Position numbers and translations under genes: made by a program. From positions 1 to 8,768 of the forward strand of contig NZ_LLZG01000103.1 of assembly GCF_001509475.1 (NCBI RefSeq): a stretch of DNA of 8,768 bases, written 5' to 3'. Position 1 is the first letter of the stretch; each line of letters starts with the position of its first letter. The stretch comes from Streptomyces regalis. GTDB taxonomy: Bacteria > Actinomycetota > Actinomycetes > Streptomycetales > Streptomycetaceae. The notes below the pieces were generated by a model. The model saw only the letters and a program-made list of their open reading frames with translations, was not told the DNA's origin and did no database searches. Positions 7,706 through 8,768 of this stretch are shown here, in pieces.

Positions 7706-7760
7706 TGAAGACTTCAAAGCTAAACTTCGAAGCTAAACAGTACACACCGAAGGACTTCAA
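7706..7760. promoter_or_regulatory. Operator-like repeats for the MarR regulator
   Basis: Two tandem 13-bp direct repeats, ACTTCAAAGCTAA (7711-7723) and ACTTCGAAGCTAA (7724-7736), differ at one base. ACTTCAA recurs at 7754-7760. The palindromes TGAAG-A-CTTCA (7706-7716) and CTTCGAAG (7725-7732) overlap them. The patch is strikingly AT-rich for this genome. It overlaps the predicted exporter promoter (TACATA as a weak -10 on the minus strand, 7696-7701) and touches the MarR-gene -35. The likely role is repression of both genes by the MarR protein, relieved by a ligand. Confidence 0.65.
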
Positions 7761-7790
7761 CGCCAAGCAAGCCCATGCCATACTCGGCCC
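7756..7790 (+). promoter_or_regulatory. Predicted leaderless promoter of the MarR gene
   Basis: TTCAAC (7756-7761), a 17-bp spacer and CATACT (7779-7784) form a promoter-like pair. A start point 7 bases after the -10 would fall on the A of the ATG at 7791. No Shine-Dalgarno is visible before that ATG. Both observations fit a leaderless mRNA, which is common in Streptomyces. Confidence 0.55.
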
Positions 7791-8339
7791 ATGGGCGACA
7801 CCCCGGGCATCAGCGAACCGACACTCGAAGAACAGATCGCCGCCTACCAGCGCGAGTTCCAGGACCTCGACCCCCAGGTCGAGAAGATCGTCTCGGCGCT
7901 CTCCCGCCTGAACCGCCGTATGAACGTCGCCTACGGCCGCCAGACAGCCGCCCTCGGCATCAGCAATGCCGATTGGGAGGTCCTCAAGGCCCTCGTCCTC
8001 TCCGGCGCCCCCTACCGCATGGGCCCCAGCGACCTCGCCAAGCGCCTCGGCCTCACCCCGGCCGCCATGACCCACCGAATCGACCGCATGGTCACCGAGG
8101 GCCTGGTCACCAGGGAGCGCGACGAGTCCAACCGCGTCCGCGTGATCGTGGAGCTGACCGTGGAGGGCCGCGAGAAATGGCTCGAGGCGATGCGTCTGGC
8201 CTCCGTCTTCGAGGAGGACCTCCTCCAGGACCTCTCCGCGGACGAACGCACCACGCTCGGCGAGGTCCTCACCCGCCTGCTCCGCCGGGTGGAAGACGCC
8301 CAGCCGGACGCCGGCGGACGCCTCACCGACCTGGACTGA
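7791..8339 (+). CDS. MarR-family transcriptional regulator
   Basis: The 182-residue product is a little longer than a typical MarR protein (about 140-160), because of an acidic N-terminal extension (about 1-28). The winged helix is clear: PSDLAKRLGLTPAAMTHRIDRMVTEGLVTRE at about 79-109 holds the helix-turn-helix with recognition helix TPAAMTHRIDRM. The wing follows, DESNRVRVIVELTVEGREKW (111-130), containing the family's D-x-R-like basic hairpin and the L/V-T-x-E-G-R signature. Terminal helices (29-58 and 131-170) would form the dimer interface. It would bind as a dimer to the repeats in the 109-base gap and repress the divergent exporter and itself; the ligand is unknown. The gene ends just before the rRNA promoter region and reads in the same direction, with no strong terminator between. 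Confidence 0.92.
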   Translation: MGDTPGISEPTLEEQIAAYQREFQDLDPQVEKIVSALSRLNRRMNVAYGRQTAALGISNADWEVLKALVLSGAPYRMGPSDLAKRLGLTPAAMTHRIDRMVTEGLVTRERDESNRVRVIVELTVEGREKWLEAMRLASVFEEDLLQDLSADERTTLGEVLTRLLRRVEDAQPDAGGRLTDLD

Positions 8340-8381
8340 TGCGAGGCCGCCACCCGCAGAAAAGATCTTGACAGGGGACGC

Positions 8382-8410
8382 TTGACAGCCCTCTGCTCGA
8401 TCCGTAAAGT
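8382..8410 (+). promoter_or_regulatory. Near-consensus vegetative promoter (rrn P1 candidate)
   Basis: TTGACA (8382-8387), a 17-bp spacer and TAAAGT (8405-8410) form an HrdB-type promoter with a perfect -35. Predicted start is about 8416-8418, in GGG. A second perfect TTGACA lies 14 bp upstream (8368-8373), inside the repeated octamer CTTGACAG, but has no -10 at proper spacing. Confidence 0.8.
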
Positions 8411-8416
8411 TCTTCG

Positions 8417-8475
8417 GGTTGCCGCGGAGCCGTAACGGTTCTGCGACAGCACCTTCCGCCGCGAGAGCGGCAACC
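8417..8475 (+). other. Long-range helix at the predicted 5' end of the rRNA leader
   Basis: GGTTGCCGC (8417-8425) and GCGGCAACC (8467-8475) form a perfect 9-bp inverted repeat across 41 bases. The left arm starts at the predicted transcription start. The right arm can instead form a local hairpin, GCCGC-GAGA-GCGGC (8458-8471), with a GNRA loop. The two helices exclude each other. Confidence 0.6.
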
Positions 8476-8503
8476 AAACCACTAGTACGACCTCCCAACG
8501 GGG

Positions 8504-8528
8504 TTGAATTCGGCGTGCCCGAATTCAA
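8504..8528. other. Perfect 10-bp hairpin in the rRNA leader
   Basis: TTGAATTCGG-CGTGC-CCGAATTCAA is a perfect 10-bp stem with a 5-nt loop, unusually AT-rich for this genome, containing two GAATTC sites. It lies about 90 bases after the predicted start and just before the next promoter-like region. It could be an attenuator, a processing site or a protein-binding site. Confidence 0.6.
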
Positions 8529-8649
8529 TTCGACTTGGGTTCGGCGGCTCGATTAGGAACTGCCGAGAGGATCCGCTAAGGTTTGAGACGTCGGAACGGC
8601 CCAACGGCCGCGAAGACAACCCCCTCTGACTGGGAGTCAGGCCCGAAAG

Positions 8650-8749
8650 GATCTGATAGAGTCGGAACTGCCGGAAAGGGAAACGCGAGAGCGGAAACCT
8701 GGAAAGCGCCGAGGAAATCGGATCGAGAAAAGATCTGATAGAGTCGGAA
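8650..8749 (+). repeat. Duplicated 18-bp rRNA leader motif
   Basis: GATCTGATAGAGTCGGAA occurs exactly at 8650-8667 and 8732-8749, 82 bp apart. Each copy contains TAGAGT (8657-8662, 8739-8744), a good -10 hexamer, but no recognisable -35 lies 16-18 bp upstream of either. They may be tandem rRNA promoters with poor -35 boxes, or duplicated leader elements for processing or antitermination. Confidence 0.65.
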
Positions 8750-8768
8750 ACGCAAGACCGAAGGGAAG

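Larger units (their letters stand above)
8340..8768 (+). promoter_or_regulatory. rRNA operon promoter and leader region
   Basis: No protein gene is supported here. The stretch is less GC-rich than the genes, purine-rich towards its right end, and has a near-consensus promoter followed by several hairpins and an 18-bp repeat. The right end (GATCTGATAGAGTCGGAA, then a GAAGGGAAG tract) matches my memory of Streptomyces 16S rRNA leaders. The mature 16S gene is not in the window; it should begin a few hundred bases beyond the edge. A weak second promoter candidate is TAGGAA (8554-8559), a 17-bp spacer and TAAGGT (8577-8582). Small hairpins are CGGCC-CAAC-GGCCG (8597-8610) and CTGACT-GGG-AGTCAG (8626-8640). 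Confidence 0.75.

Noticed and set aside
6708..8528. 606-codon minus-strand frame
   Set aside because: It spans the MarR gene antisense, the divergent promoter gap and an off-frame part of the exporter, so it cannot be a real gene.

Overview
The window is high-GC actinobacterial chromosome, almost certainly Streptomyces. Third codon positions are strongly G/C, a dispersed Streptomyces-type intergenic repeat is present, the right end looks like a Streptomyces rRNA operon leader, and the gene order matches my memory of the S. coelicolor SCO4117 to SCO4122 neighbourhood. That synteny is recalled, not searched.

Layout, left to right. Positions 1-1411 (minus) hold most of an ECF sigma factor whose C-terminus runs off the left edge. 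It carries a fused anti-sigma-like zinc finger, one or two hydrophobic segments and a Pro/Glu-rich tail. A 346-base gap with an 18-bp tandem repeat separates it from a TetR-family regulator (1758-2540, minus), best read as AtrA. A divergent 385-base gap follows, then a type II NADH dehydrogenase (2926-4305) and a PAS / SpoIIE phosphatase / HATPase signalling protein (4480-6150), both plus strand. A convergent gap full of perfect hairpins (6151-6388) leads to an MFS exporter (6389-7681, minus). A short AT-rich region then separates it from a divergent MarR regulator (7791-8339, plus). The rest (8340-8768) has no protein gene. It holds a near-consensus vegetative promoter and a structured leader, and the 16S rRNA gene probably begins a few hundred bases past the right edge.

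How the genes may work together. AtrA links carbon and antibiotic control in streptomycetes and sits divergently from ndh, so the shared gap probably holds control sites for both. The MFS/MarR pair is a classic self-contained efflux module, with operator-like repeats overlapping both promoters; the MarR mRNA is probably leaderless. The membrane-linked sigma factor and the phosphatase/kinase-fold protein are two independent signalling devices. I see no clear sign of a wholly undescribed system. The most interesting signals are non-coding: two mutually exclusive RNA helices at the start of the rRNA leader, the tandem operators of the MarR gene, the hairpin cluster, and the 18-bp repeat beside atrA.
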